Shown here in pieces: positions 1-8,508 of a DNA stretch of 38,226 bases. The translations under genes and the position numbers were made by a program. The notes under the pieces were generated by a model. It had not been told where the DNA came from. It searched no databases and saw only the letters and a list, made by a program, of their open reading frames with translations. Source of the stretch: an uncultured Alphaproteobacteria bacterium (GTDB lineage: Bacteria > Pseudomonadota > Alphaproteobacteria > Rhodobacterales > Rhodobacteraceae); contig CACELY010000010.1 of assembly GCA_902560505.1 (NCBI GenBank), positions 1-38,226 on the forward strand. Direction: 5' to 3'. How positions within the stretch are numbered: the first letter of the stretch is position 1; every line of letters starts with the position of its first letter.

Positions 1-137
1 TAGAATGTAAAGCTTTGCAAGAAGCATTTTCAGAAATGCGGTCGGGCAATTTGTCAACATATTCAAATATGCTTAAATCTGACGATGCAGCGGAAGGTGT
101 TGCAGCATTCGTTGAAAAAAAGAGATCCAAATTTTAA
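1..137 (+). CDS. Enoyl-CoA hydratase/isomerase family, C-terminal end (partial)
   Basis: Only the last 44 codons are present (frame from base 3, stop TAA at 135-137). The tail has the pattern DAAEGVAAFVEKKRSKF, which matches the usual C-terminus of crotonase-fold enzymes (E-G-x-x-A-F-x-E-K-R-x-P-x-F). It ends 11 bases before the carnitine dehydrogenase start and so probably belongs to the same operon. From that position I infer a crotonobetainyl-CoA hydratase role (crotonobetainyl-CoA to carnitinyl-CoA). The catalytic part lies outside the window, so the substrate cannot be tested here. Confidence 0.75.
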   Translation, partial: ECKALQEAFSEMRSGNLSTYSNMLKSDDAAEGVAAFVEKKRSKF

Positions 138-148
138 AGGAAAATAGC

Positions 149-1096
149 TTGGAAAGTTTAGATAAGATCTCAACAGTCGCTAGCATTGGAGGCGGACCCA
201 TAGGAGCTGGTTGGGCCGCTCATTTTCTAGCCAAAGGCCTAAATGTAAAATGTTATCTACACTCAGAGACTGAAATAGATGATTATAAGTCATTAATCAA
301 AATGGCTTGGGAAACTTTAGAAAAATTAGGTATTGATGAAGCAGCATCGTTAGAAAAAATGCAAATTTTCACAAACTTAAAAGAGAGCTTAACCGAGGTC
401 GACTTCGTGCAGGAGAGCATTCCAGAAATATTAAATATAAAGCAAGATTTTTATTCCCAAATTGATTTATTTTTAAATCCGAACGTTATTATAGCTTCAT
501 CAACTTCTGGGCTATTAATTTCAGACATTGTAAAGAACTGCAACACAAAAGATAGAGCAATAGTAGGACATCCTTTTAACCCTCCCTACTTACTACCACT
601 GGTAGAAGTTGTTGCTAGTGAATACACCAATAAACTATGTGTTGATCAGGCGGTCAGCTTTTATAAAGCGGTCGGTAAAGTCCCAATTGTGCTTAAAAAA
701 GAGATTCCGGGATTTATTGCAACTCGGTTACAGGAAGCATTATGGCGAGAGGCTTTGCACATGGTCGCAAATGACGAAGCAACTCCTGAACAAATTGATT
801 TAGCACTAATTAATGGGCCAGCACCTAGGATGGCTTACCAAGGTCAATGCATGGCATTTCACGTAGCCTGTGGCGAAGGAGGTATGGCTACAAATCTCGA
901 CCAATTCGGTCCTGCATTACAATTACCATGGACTAGACTTAAAGCTCCTGAATTAACACAAGAATTACGTGATAAGATGGTTAGTGGGTGTAAAGATATG
1001 TCAAAAGGTAAGCATTTTCTTAAAATGGCTAAAGATCGTGATAACGCAATTGCTGCAATTTTGAGTGCCATAAAAAACAATCGTCCCAATAAATAA
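149..1096 (+). CDS. lcdH: L-carnitine dehydrogenase (3-hydroxyacyl-CoA dehydrogenase family)
   Basis: 315 residues. The N-terminal Rossmann motif GGGPIGAGW (residues 14-22) fits NAD binding. The middle contains VQESIPE, SSTSGLL and [17 protein letters not shown], a pattern I recognise from rhizobial and pseudomonad L-carnitine 3-dehydrogenases, and the C-terminal half keeps [10 protein letters not shown] and [12 protein letters not shown]. The predicted reaction is L-carnitine + NAD to 3-dehydrocarnitine + NADH in the cytoplasm. The start is a TTG: AAGGA at 137-141 stands seven bases upstream and no ATG fits better. The next gene downstream is a BKACE, the enzyme expected to take the 3-dehydrocarnitine product, which strengthens the assignment. 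A general 3-hydroxyacyl-CoA dehydrogenase is the alternative. Confidence 0.85.
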   Translation: MESLDKISTVASIGGGPIGAGWAAHFLAKGLNVKCYLHSETEIDDYKSLIKMAWETLEKLGIDEAASLEKMQIFTNLKESLTEVDFVQESIPEILNIKQDFYSQIDLFLNPNVIIASSTSGLLISDIVKNCNTKDRAIVGHPFNPPYLLPLVEVVASEYTNKLCVDQAVSFYKAVGKVPIVLKKEIPGFIATRLQEALWREALHMVANDEATPEQIDLALINGPAPRMAYQGQCMAFHVACGEGGMATNLDQFGPALQLPWTRLKAPELTQELRDKMVSGCKDMSKGKHFLKMAKDRDNAIAAILSAIKNNRPNK

Positions 1097-1106
1097 TGAG
1101 GTTAGC

Positions 1107-1994
1107 ATGAATTTTGAGGTAATAGTGACATGTGCAGTTACGGGAGCCGGTGAGACTGTTGATAAAAGTCCGCATGTTCCAGTAACTCCAAAAGAGGTTG
1201 CAGATGCTGCTATCGAAGCTGCGAAAGCAGGTGCGTCTGCAGCCCATGTTCATGTGCGAGATCCGGAAACTGGTAAAGGATCGCGAGATGTAAACTTATT
1301 TAAAGAAGCAGTTGACAGAATAAGAGATGATAAAACTGATGTAGTTATAAATCTTACTGCAGGAATGGGCGGTGATTGGGCTCCTGATGAAAATGATTTT
1401 TCGATGCCTGGCCCCGGAACGGACATGATAGGTCCTGATGAGAGGCTCGCACATATAGAGATATGTAAGCCAGAAATTTGTTCCTTAGATTGCGGAACCT
1501 TAAATTTCGGTGTCGACGATCATTCTATTTATATATCCACTCTACCTATCCTGAGAAGAATGGCCGAATTGACAAAATCTTGGGGAGTAAAACCAGAATT
1601 AGAGGTTTTTGACTTAGGTCATATTAGATTAGCCAAACAGCTAATTGAAGAGGGATTAATTAAAGAACCCCCAATGTTTCAAATATGTTTAGGAATACCG
1701 TGGGGAGCTGATCAAAGTGTTGATACTATGAAGGCAATGAAGGATCATCTCCCATCAAATGCAATTTGGTCTGGGTTTGGTATTTCAAGAATGCAAATAC
1801 CAATGGCCGCTGCAGCCATTACTATGGGGGGCAATGTCCGTGTTGGTTTAGAAGATAATCTTTATCTTTCAAAAGGCGTACTTGCTACGAATGGACAATT
1901 GGTTGAAAAAGTTATAAAAATAATCACGCTGATGGGTGGAAGAGTTCTTACCCCAGATGAAACAAGGAAAAAGCTTTCATTAATAAAAAACTAA
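1107..1994 (+). CDS. Beta-keto acid cleavage enzyme (BKACE), dehydrocarnitine-cleaving type
   Basis: 295 residues, the normal length for the BKACE (formerly DUF849 / 3-keto-5-aminohexanoate cleavage) family. The N-terminus [10 protein letters not shown]-like segment (here [10 protein letters not shown], ending at E16) and HVHVRDP (H47, H49) supply the expected zinc ligands. In this family the enzyme condenses a beta-keto acid with acetyl-CoA, giving acetoacetate and a new CoA ester. With 3-dehydrocarnitine the products would be acetoacetate and betainyl-CoA, which hydrolyses to glycine betaine. The start has GAGG five to six bases upstream. It sits 10 bases after the carnitine dehydrogenase stop. 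Substrate specificity is inferred from that neighbour and from the [18 protein letters not shown] segment, which resembles the dehydrocarnitine group. Confidence 0.85.
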   Translation: MNFEVIVTCAVTGAGETVDKSPHVPVTPKEVADAAIEAAKAGASAAHVHVRDPETGKGSRDVNLFKEAVDRIRDDKTDVVINLTAGMGGDWAPDENDFSMPGPGTDMIGPDERLAHIEICKPEICSLDCGTLNFGVDDHSIYISTLPILRRMAELTKSWGVKPELEVFDLGHIRLAKQLIEEGLIKEPPMFQICLGIPWGADQSVDTMKAMKDHLPSNAIWSGFGISRMQIPMAAAAITMGGNVRVGLEDNLYLSKGVLATNGQLVEKVIKIITLMGGRVLTPDETRKKLSLIKN

Positions 1995-2009
1995 TTATTG
2001 AGATAAACT

Positions 2010-3167
2010 ATGTATGACACTTCAAGCGACTCAAAAATTCTATTAGATACTGTCCAAAAATTCATGGCTGACGAAATTTATCCTCATGAAGACCGTGTGG
2101 ATAAACTTGGTTATGTTCCAGATGAAATAGGCAAACAAATAGAAGAAAAATCAAAAGAAGTTGGATTATTTGCAGCTAATCTTCCAGAAAAATACGGTGG
2201 GGGGGGATTGGATTATTCTTCAATGATGATTGTTGAAAGAGAGTATGGAAAAACTTCACATGCTTTACATTCATGGATAGCACGTCCTACCGAAATACTT
2301 CTGGCCTGCAACGAAAAGCAAATTGAAGAGTACCTTTATCCCTGTGTAAAAGGTGATAAACGAGAATTATTTGCATTAACAGAACCTGACGCGGGCTCTG
2401 ATATCATGAGTATGAAATCGAACGCTAAGAAAGAAGGAGCTGACTGGATTTTGAATGGTTCCAAACATTTTATTTCTGGACCATGTATGCCAGATTTTGC
2501 GATTGTATTTGCTGCTACAGGAGAAGATGAAACGCCTCGCGGAAAAAGAAAGAGAATTACAGCCTTCTTAGTAGATGTTGGCATTCCCGGATTTGATATT
2601 CAAGAGGGTACAAAGTGTATCAGCTACCGGGGATATAAAAATTACCAGTTAAGCTTTAATGACGTTAGGCTTTCTGCTGATAAGATACTAGGTACTGAGG
2701 GTAATGGACTTTCATTATCTGGGAAATGGCTTGGCATGGGTCGTATTTGGGTAGGAGCGACTTGTTGTGGCAAGGCAGAACGAATTCTTGATTTAGCTTT
2801 AGACTGGGCTGCTCAAAGAAAACAATTTGGCAAGCCAATAGGAACTTTCCAAGCTACAGGTTTCAAGCTAGCAGATATGAAGATGAACTTACGAGCCGCA
2901 GACCTATTAGTAAAAGATGCTGTGGACAGGGCTCTGTTTGGTCAAATGATGGATGAAGATGCGGCTATTGTTAAGATTTTCTGTTCAGAAATGCTTAATA
3001 AGGTAGCAGATGATACTGTTCAGATTTTTGGAGGAATGGGCTTAATGGAAGAGATGCCTATTGAAAGGCTTTGGAGAGACTCACGATTGGAAAGAATTTG
3101 GGATGGAACCTCTGAAATACAAAGGCATATTGTAACGCGCTCAATGCTTAGACCTCTTGGGGCATGA
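2010..3167 (+). CDS. Acyl-CoA dehydrogenase, probable gamma-butyrobetainyl-CoA dehydrogenase
   Basis: 385 residues with the full acyl-CoA dehydrogenase fold: LPEKYGGGGLDY near residue 65, the FAD/substrate motif ALTEPDAGSD (about 125-135), the RKQFGKPIGTFQA flavin-contact segment (about 270-285) and the C-terminal IWDGTSEIQRHIV. In short/medium-chain members the last motif is normally Y/W-E-G-T and the Glu is the catalytic base; here it is Asp365, so either the base is elsewhere or Asp does the job. It follows the BKACE by 15 bases and overlaps the next gene by ATGA. In context it would make crotonobetainyl-CoA from gamma-butyrobetainyl-CoA; that substrate is an inference. The coding region holds an eight-G run at 2199-2206. 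Confidence 0.85.
   Translation: MYDTSSDSKILLDTVQKFMADEIYPHEDRVDKLGYVPDEIGKQIEEKSKEVGLFAANLPEKYGGGGLDYSSMMIVEREYGKTSHALHSWIARPTEILLACNEKQIEEYLYPCVKGDKRELFALTEPDAGSDIMSMKSNAKKEGADWILNGSKHFISGPCMPDFAIVFAATGEDETPRGKRKRITAFLVDVGIPGFDIQEGTKCISYRGYKNYQLSFNDVRLSADKILGTEGNGLSLSGKWLGMGRIWVGATCCGKAERILDLALDWAAQRKQFGKPIGTFQATGFKLADMKMNLRAADLLVKDAVDRALFGQMMDEDAAIVKIFCSEMLNKVADDTVQIFGGMGLMEEMPIERLWRDSRLERIWDGTSEIQRHIVTRSMLRPLGA
2199..2206 (+). repeat. Homopolymer tract, eight G
   Basis: Eight consecutive G residues encode the Gly-Gly-Gly of the KYGGGGLDY segment in the acyl-CoA dehydrogenase. The frame is open in this copy. Such a run stands out in AT-rich sequence and is a possible slippage site. Confidence 0.9.
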
Positions 3168-4705
3168 TTTTAAACTCTTTAAAAAGCATCGATCGTTTTT
3201 TTAAAGCAAAATCAGTCGTTTTTATCGGTGGCAAAGACATATTTGTTCCCATAAGGGAGTTAAAAAGAAGAGGTTATAAGGGGAAAATATTTGTTGTTAA
3301 CCCAACAAGAAAGAAAATCGATAATTATAAATGTTTAAGAAAGGTTTCTGACCTTCCGTTGAGTCCGGATGCTGCGTTCATCGCTGTACCTGCTAAAGAG
3401 GTTATTTCAATTGTGAGAGCTCTTAAAGCCATTAAGTGCAAAGGAATAGTATGTTATTCGGCAGGGTTTAAAGAAATCGGTAAGACTGGAAAATACCTTG
3501 AGGATAGACTTATTAAGGAATGCGGTGACACTCCATTAATTGGGCCTAATTGTTATGGATTCATTAATTTTTCTGACAACCTTGCACTTTGGCCGTTTTC
3601 ACACAAAGGCAAACGTTGCAAAAAGGGAATTGCGCTTATTACTCAAAGTGGAATGCTATCATCAGATATTATTATGGCAACTAGATCACTTCCAATTAGC
3701 TTTATGGTATCCGTGGGGAACCAAGCTGTAACAAAGATTGAAGACTTAATTTACTATTTCAGCAAAAAGACAAATGTGTCCTGCATTGCTATACACATCG
3801 AAGGAATTTCTGATTTAACTAGATTTGTGGAGGCCTCAAAATTTTCATTTAATGCAGGAAAACCTATTATTGTTTACAAATCTGGTAAATCACAAATTGG
3901 TAAAAGGATTGCTAAAAGCCATACCGGATCTCTTTCCGGAAATAATGAAATGTATTCAGCACTTTTTAAGCAATTGACTATTACTGAAGTATATGATCCG
4001 ATACAATTACTTGAAACAGCTAAATTGTTTAGTGTTTCATGCCCAATAAAAACAAATAAAATTTTAGCACTTACCTGTTCTGGTGGTGGAGCTGCAATGG
4101 TTGCAGATAACGCAGAAGAATTCGAATTAAAGTTACCAAACTTTAGTAAATGTCAGAAAAAATCACTGGACAAAGTGTTACCAAAGATAGCAACGATATC
4201 AAACCCCTTAGATTACACAACTCCCATATGGGGTATTCCAGAAAAGACAGGTCCAGTATTTAAAAACGCACTGAAAAACGACTATTCCACAGCAATTTTG
4301 GTACAGGATTTTCCTCATGCGCAAATAAACGAGACTGAACAGCTCTATTTAAACGATACAAAGGTTTTTATAGATGAATGTAAACTCGTTGGTCTTACTC
4401 CCATTATCTGTTCAACGCTGCCTGAAAATATTAATGAAGGTGTAGGCAATAAGATTTTGAAGTTGGGTGGCATTCCAATGCAGGGTATATATAACTGTTT
4501 AAACGCAGTAAAACAGCTCTTAGATTACAATAATTTCAGTGATAGAAAAGAGTTGCATAATTTTAAGTTAGCCCAATACAAAAATAATAAATTTGTGAAC
4601 ATAAACGAATACCAAGGAAAAATTCTTATTAGAGCAAAAGGAATAAAAGTTCCTAATGCACAACTTGTCAAAAAATGTAAAAGATTTAGAAAAATTAAAA
4701 ATTAA
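3164..4705 (+). CDS. ADP-forming acyl-CoA synthetase, N-terminal part of a frameshifted gene
   Basis: In-frame part of an NDP-forming acyl-CoA/acetyl-CoA synthetase. Residues about 10-100 form the CoA-binding Rossmann domain (SVVFIGGKDIFVPIRELKRRGY), followed by the succinyl-CoA-ligase-like domain with LIGPNCYGFIN (about 125-135) and TQSGMLSSD (about 160-168). KSGKSQIGKRIAKSHTGS carries His253, the residue expected to be phosphorylated. The ATP-grasp domain begins (EYQGKILIRAKGIKVPNAQLV) and then the frame runs into a stop. The ATP-grasp continuation lies in the next + frame (4656-5240). Skipping one base in the A6 run at 4670-4675 joins them into about 691 residues, the usual length of the fused family. 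The start ATG overlaps the acyl-CoA dehydrogenase stop (ATGA). In the pathway it would activate a carboxylate such as gamma-butyrobetaine. Confidence 0.8.
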   Translation: MILNSLKSIDRFFKAKSVVFIGGKDIFVPIRELKRRGYKGKIFVVNPTRKKIDNYKCLRKVSDLPLSPDAAFIAVPAKEVISIVRALKAIKCKGIVCYSAGFKEIGKTGKYLEDRLIKECGDTPLIGPNCYGFINFSDNLALWPFSHKGKRCKKGIALITQSGMLSSDIIMATRSLPISFMVSVGNQAVTKIEDLIYYFSKKTNVSCIAIHIEGISDLTRFVEASKFSFNAGKPIIVYKSGKSQIGKRIAKSHTGSLSGNNEMYSALFKQLTITEVYDPIQLLETAKLFSVSCPIKTNKILALTCSGGGAAMVADNAEEFELKLPNFSKCQKKSLDKVLPKIATISNPLDYTTPIWGIPEKTGPVFKNALKNDYSTAILVQDFPHAQINETEQLYLNDTKVFIDECKLVGLTPIICSTLPENINEGVGNKILKLGGIPMQGIYNCLNAVKQLLDYNNFSDRKELHNFKLAQYKNNKFVNINEYQGKILIRAKGIKVPNAQLVKKCKRFRKIKN

Positions 4706-5240
4706 ATTTCCAATCGCTTTAAAGTTTACTAGCTCAAAAATTTTACATAAGACCGAGTTAGGAGCTGTTAAGTTAAATATCAATAGTCGAACGGAGCTAA
4801 TATCAAAATATCACGAAGTTAAAAAATCATTGGGCTTAAAGGCAATTAATAATGGTACTTTTTTTATCGAAGAAATGCTTCCAGCTCCAATTGCAGAAAT
4901 GTTTTTAAGCATTCGAAGAGACAAAACATTTGGTGATGTATTAGTTGTTGGCATGGGAGGAGCGTTAACTGAATTATACAGGGATACAAAAACTTTTATA
5001 TTACCTGTATCAAAAAAATATATTTCACAAGAAATAAAAAAATTGAAATTTTTCAATCTAATCAATGGTTTTCGTAATAATAGTAAAGCAAATTTCAATA
5101 TGATTATTAATGAAATATTTAAAATAGCAGATTTTCATAGCCAAGAAGAAAATGGGTGCGTATCAATAGAGATAAATCCATTTTTTATATACAAAGATAG
5201 CATGATAGCAGCGGATTGTGTTTTAAGTCGAAAAATATAA
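4656..5240 (+). CDS. ADP-forming acyl-CoA synthetase, ATP-grasp part after frameshift
   Basis: This is the rest of the ATP-grasp (beta) domain of the gene that begins at 3164. Meaningful coding starts at about 4676, after the A6 run. PIALKFTSSKILHKTELGAVKLN matches the family's nucleotide-binding strand (P-V-x-L-K-x-x-S-x-x-I-x-H-K-S/T-x-x-G-x-V-x-L). FIEEMLPAPIAEMFLSIRRD and VVGMGGALTELYRD are also typical. The end CVSIEINPFFIY corresponds to the E-I-N-P metal-binding segment. The nominal ATG at 4656 lies inside the upstream frame and has no ribosome site, so separate translation is unlikely. It ends four bases before the convergent proV gene. Possible explanations are a real mutation, transcript slippage on the A run, or a base-call error. 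Confidence 0.8.
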   Translation: MHNLSKNVKDLEKLKIKFPIALKFTSSKILHKTELGAVKLNINSRTELISKYHEVKKSLGLKAINNGTFFIEEMLPAPIAEMFLSIRRDKTFGDVLVVGMGGALTELYRDTKTFILPVSKKYISQEIKKLKFFNLINGFRNNSKANFNMIINEIFKIADFHSQEENGCVSIEINPFFIYKDSMIAADCVLSRKI

Positions 5241-5244
5241 GATA

Positions 5245-6288
5245 CTATTTATATTTTTCTTTGTTTTTTGAAGCTTTCTCTCTGAAAAGTGCACCTATAG
5301 CTGCGTCTAATGTAACTTTTCCTATTTTTTTACCTTTATCATCGACAACGCTACACTCCTTGTTCTTTTCATTATTTAGGACCTTTAAAGCGTCTTCGAG
5401 AGAGCAAGAGCTGTCTAAAGAAGCGCCCTCACTACTACCTTTTTGCATAATGGATTTAACTTCAATTACTTTCCCACGGTTAATATCTTTTATGAAATCA
5501 GAGATATAGTCATCAGCTGGCTTCATAATTATTTGTTGAGGATCACCTTTTTGAATAATCTTTCCATCCCTCAATATTGCAATGTTATCTCCAATTCTAA
5601 GTGCTTCATCTAAATCGTGTGTTATAAAGATAATTGTCTTATGTAAATCTTTTTGAAGTTCTAAAAGGATATTTTGCATATCGGTTCTTATTAAAGGGTC
5701 TAAGGCTGAAAATGCTTCATCCATCAATAATATAGGAGCATCTGTTGCCAGTGCTCTAGCCAAACCAACTCTCTGTTGCATGCCACCGGAGAGTTGAGCA
5801 GGATATCTTTCCTCAAATCCTGATAATCCCACACTTTCAATCCACTTATGGCTTTTTTCCTTCGCTATACTCTCCTGCTCACCTTGGATGGTCAGGCCAT
5901 ACGCAACGTTTTGTGCTACTGTTTTATGCGGTAAGAGAGCAAACTTTTGAAAAACCATAGATGTTTTCTTTCGCCTGAATTCACGCAATTGAAGTTGTGA
6001 CATTGAAAGAATATCTTCATCATCTACGGTAATTGCGCCCGCTGTAGGTTCAATCAAGCGATTGATATGTCTTATCAGAGTTGACTTTCCAGAGCCTGAT
6101 AGTCCCATAATCACCTGTATTCTTTGCTCAGGAATATCTAGATTAATGTCGTTTAGCCCAAGGACATGACTATGATTATCCAATAGCTCCTGTTTTGACA
6201 TTCCATTTTTTACAGAATCTATAAAAGACTTACCTCTAGGACCAAAGATTTTATAGAGATTTTCTATTTTAAGCTTAGTTTTACTCAT
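5245..6288 (-). CDS. proV: Betaine-type ABC transporter ATP-binding protein (ProV/OpuAA family)
   Basis: About 347 residues from the ATG at 6288; an upstream in-frame start at 6348 would intrude into proW and is less likely. GGAAAAGAG precedes the chosen start, which overlaps the proW stop by eight bases. The N-terminal LYKIFG is followed by a short ProV-type insert. Walker A is GLSGSGKST, the signature is LSGGMQQR, Walker B is ILLMDEAF and the H-loop is FITHD. The C-terminal third looks like a single CBS-type segment (SLEDALKVL...ECSVVDDKG...KVTLDAAIGAL), shorter than the two-CBS tail of the E. coli protein. It energises uptake of a quaternary amine. Context suggests carnitine, gamma-butyrobetaine, betaine or DMSP as cargo. 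Confidence 0.92.
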   Translation of the reverse strand: MSKTKLKIENLYKIFGPRGKSFIDSVKNGMSKQELLDNHSHVLGLNDINLDIPEQRIQVIMGLSGSGKSTLIRHINRLIEPTAGAITVDDEDILSMSQLQLREFRRKKTSMVFQKFALLPHKTVAQNVAYGLTIQGEQESIAKEKSHKWIESVGLSGFEERYPAQLSGGMQQRVGLARALATDAPILLMDEAFSALDPLIRTDMQNILLELQKDLHKTIIFITHDLDEALRIGDNIAILRDGKIIQKGDPQQIIMKPADDYISDFIKDINRGKVIEVKSIMQKGSSEGASLDSSCSLEDALKVLNNEKNKECSVVDDKGKKIGKVTLDAAIGALFREKASKNKEKYK

Positions 6289-7171
6289 GCTCTTTTCCGT
6301 AACGGTGAGCTTGAAGTCTTTGTCCGTACCGCTGCGATACTCTATCAAAAATTATTGCCAACGCAACTATTGCTAAACCGTTCATCAATCCGAGTGTTAA
6401 ATACTGATTTTGAACAGCTTGCAGAACCGGCATACCTAAACCTTTAACACCAATCATTGAAGCTATAACAACCATTGCCAACGCCATCATGATGGTCTGG
6501 TTTACTCCAGCGAAAATATTTGGTAGAGCCAAGGGAATTTGTACCGAAAAGAGCTTTTGTCTGTAGCTAGAACCAAAAGCATCTGCAGCCTCAAGAATTT
6601 CTTTATCCACTAACCTTATGCCTAAATTAGTTAAACGAATAATTGGAGGTATCGCGTATACACAAACCGCTATTAATCCTGGCACCCTTCCAATGCCTAG
6701 AAGCATTACTACCGGTAACAAATAGACAAAGATTGGGATGGTTTGCATTAAGTCTAAAATTGGTGTTATTGCACTTTGTACTCGATCATAGCGTGACATT
6801 AATATTCCGATTGGAATTCCGACAGCTATACAAATAAGTGTAGAAACAGATATTAATGAAATAGTTGCCATCATATCTTTCCACATTCCAAAATAACCAA
6901 TTAACATGAAGGAAACTACAGAGCCTAAAGCCAGCTTCCAGCTTCTAGACCCGATATAGGCAAGCCCCGCAACTATTATAAGTATAATTGGCCATGGAGT
7001 TGCTATTAAGAGTTTTTCTAACCAGACTAAGAAGAAATACAGAGGATCAAAGAATGCTTCAATAGCATCTCCGTTTGACCTAGACCATTCTCTAAAAGAT
7101 CCATCAATGCCTTTTTTCAAATCTCTTAAGTCTCTTTTGCCTAAGCTCGGAAACTCTGCAAGCCAATCCAT
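6281..7171 (-). CDS. proW: Betaine-type ABC transporter permease (ProW/OpuAB family)
   Basis: 296 residues with a long soluble N-terminus (about 1-40, MDWLAEFPSLGKRDLRDLK) and then several hydrophobic helices (IILIIVAGLAYIG, LALGSVVSFMLIGYFG, ISLISVSTLICIAVGIPIGILM, TIPIFVYLLPVVMLLGIG, VVIASMIGVKGLGMPVL). The EAADAFGSSYRQKLFSVQIPLALPNIFAGVNQ segment is the permease EAA loop that docks to the ATPase. AAGGG precedes the ATG. It lies between proX, from which a hairpin terminator separates it, and proV, which overlaps its stop. The family imports glycine betaine and related compounds across the inner membrane. Confidence 0.92.
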   Translation of the reverse strand: MDWLAEFPSLGKRDLRDLKKGIDGSFREWSRSNGDAIEAFFDPLYFFLVWLEKLLIATPWPIILIIVAGLAYIGSRSWKLALGSVVSFMLIGYFGMWKDMMATISLISVSTLICIAVGIPIGILMSRYDRVQSAITPILDLMQTIPIFVYLLPVVMLLGIGRVPGLIAVCVYAIPPIIRLTNLGIRLVDKEILEAADAFGSSYRQKLFSVQIPLALPNIFAGVNQTIMMALAMVVIASMIGVKGLGMPVLQAVQNQYLTLGLMNGLAIVALAIIFDRVSQRYGQRLQAHRYGKEHE

Positions 7172-7193
7172 GATTTACCCTTATCAAAAAATT

Positions 7194-7228
7194 AAAAAAA
7201 AAGTCGCCTCAGTTACCCGAGGCGACTT
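7194..7228 (-). terminator. Intrinsic terminator/attenuator between proX and proW
   Basis: A perfect 10-bp stem, AAGTCGCCTC (7201-7210) with GAGGCGACTT (7219-7228), has an eight-base loop. On the - strand it is followed by a run of about nine T (A run at 7194-7202). It lies just after the proX stop and before proW. It should end most proX transcripts while letting some continue into proWV, so the binding protein would be made in excess. A stabilised mRNA 3' end is an alternative function for the same hairpin. Confidence 0.9.
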
Positions 7229-7244
7229 AAATAAACATATATTT

Positions 7245-8249
7245 TTAGAGAGATGCCTTAACCTTCTTAGCGACGTCTGCAGACACCCAAGGTGTCCAAA
7301 CATCTTCATATTCGATTAAGAACTCGACAGCTGCATCTGGCCCATTAGCCTGGTTATCTTCCATATACACCAACATTTTGTTCATTATTGGGCCTGGGAA
7401 AATACGTTTTGCAAAATAACCCATAGCATCTGATCCTGCAGACTCTTTAAAGTTTGTAGTCACAATAGTGTGAACTTCTGATTTGGTCCAAGCTGATGGC
7501 TTTGGATCAGCACAGTCTTGTTCAGCTTTTGCAATACAACCATCCCAGTTCTCTGCGCCAGCAAAAGGTACGCCAAAAGGAACAAGCTGCATGTTAAATT
7601 TTCCGATAGGAGCTGTTGGAGCCCAATAGTACCCAAACCAATTATCTCCTCTTTGTACAGCTTTTGCCATAGATGCGTCAAGACCAGCTTGCGAACCTGG
7701 GTCAACTAAGATCCAGCCTTTATCTTCCATTTTAAACGCTCTGAATAGGTTTATGTTTGAAAGTTGGCATCCCCATCCTGCAGGACATCCAATGAATTCT
7801 CCTTTTGAAGGATCCTCTTTTGCCGGGAAAAGATCTGGTCTTTCAAGAATATCTAAAACAGTCTTTAGACCTGGGTTCTTTGTAAGCACGTAGTCTGGTA
7901 CCCACCAGCCCTCTCCAAGATCCGTGATCGGCATTTCTCTAGCTGAATGCAATCTTCCTTCGTCCATTGCCTTGAAAAGTGGTTCTCTTACAGCATTGAT
8001 CCACAACTCAGCAGCAACATCAGGTTGACCCTTTTCATTCATAGATGCAAAAGTCGTAGTAGTTGCGCCGGCAACCATTTCGATTTCGCAGCCATAACCT
8101 TCTTCAAGAATAATTTTATCGACATTTGCCATTAGTGTAGCTGATGGCCAGTTCATATCAGCCATAGAAATTGACCCACATGCCGCATAGACATTTGTGG
8201 CTAAAGCCATGGTGCCAGCAACGACAGTTGACATCAAAAATTTATACAT
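7245..8249 (-). CDS. proX: Periplasmic quaternary-amine binding protein (ProX/OpuAC family)
   Basis: 334 residues. The N-terminus MYKFLMSTVVAGTMALATNVYA is a Sec signal peptide, probably cleaved before ACGSISMADM. The mature part follows the OpuAC pattern: SMADMNWPSATLMANV, GYGCEIEMVAGATTTTFASM, DVAAELWINA and the Trp-rich GEGWWVPDYVL, FGYYWAPTAPIG and VWTPWV, whose aromatics are candidates for a cation-pi box that holds a quaternary ammonium group. AAGGAAAGAG stands just upstream of the ATG. It is the first gene of the proX-proW-proV unit and is divergent from a small + strand ORF. Beside carnitine catabolism the cargo is likely carnitine, butyrobetaine, glycine betaine or DMSP; the sequence does not discriminate. 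Confidence 0.9.
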   Translation of the reverse strand: MYKFLMSTVVAGTMALATNVYAACGSISMADMNWPSATLMANVDKIILEEGYGCEIEMVAGATTTTFASMNEKGQPDVAAELWINAVREPLFKAMDEGRLHSAREMPITDLGEGWWVPDYVLTKNPGLKTVLDILERPDLFPAKEDPSKGEFIGCPAGWGCQLSNINLFRAFKMEDKGWILVDPGSQAGLDASMAKAVQRGDNWFGYYWAPTAPIGKFNMQLVPFGVPFAGAENWDGCIAKAEQDCADPKPSAWTKSEVHTIVTTNFKESAGSDAMGYFAKRIFPGPIMNKMLVYMEDNQANGPDAAVEFLIEYEDVWTPWVSADVAKKVKASL

Positions 8250-8508
8250 ATCTCTTTCCTTCCATTATAGGTCATACGTTAAAGACCAAGATTTGTTTAT
8301 CATAAGGCTACCCGTTTCATTAAGCGCTTGTCAATAGCAACAACTTTTTTTGTAGCGAGCTTTACAGATGAGACCTAATATTTATTCAATTATTGAACTA
8401 GTTGCTTTAAAAATGCTTGAAAAAGCGCCAGTTTGTTGTATTTATTATAATCAGAGGTCGGTCGCTAGCCCTCTATAAAAAAGGCCTAAAATGTATTCGG
8501 AGGCTATA

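Noticed and set aside
4656-4675. Independent start for the second acyl-CoA synthetase piece
   Set aside because: There is no ribosome site, and the first codons are out-of-frame text of the upstream part. The pieces are one frameshifted gene.
6289-6348. N-terminal extension of ProV
   Set aside because: It lies within the end of proW, has no family similarity, and the ATG at 6288 has a good ribosome site.
8250-8508. Consensus promoters in the proX/small-ORF divergent interval
   Set aside because: TTGACA and TATAAT-like hexamers are present but at spacings of 23-24 bases, so no pair is convincing.
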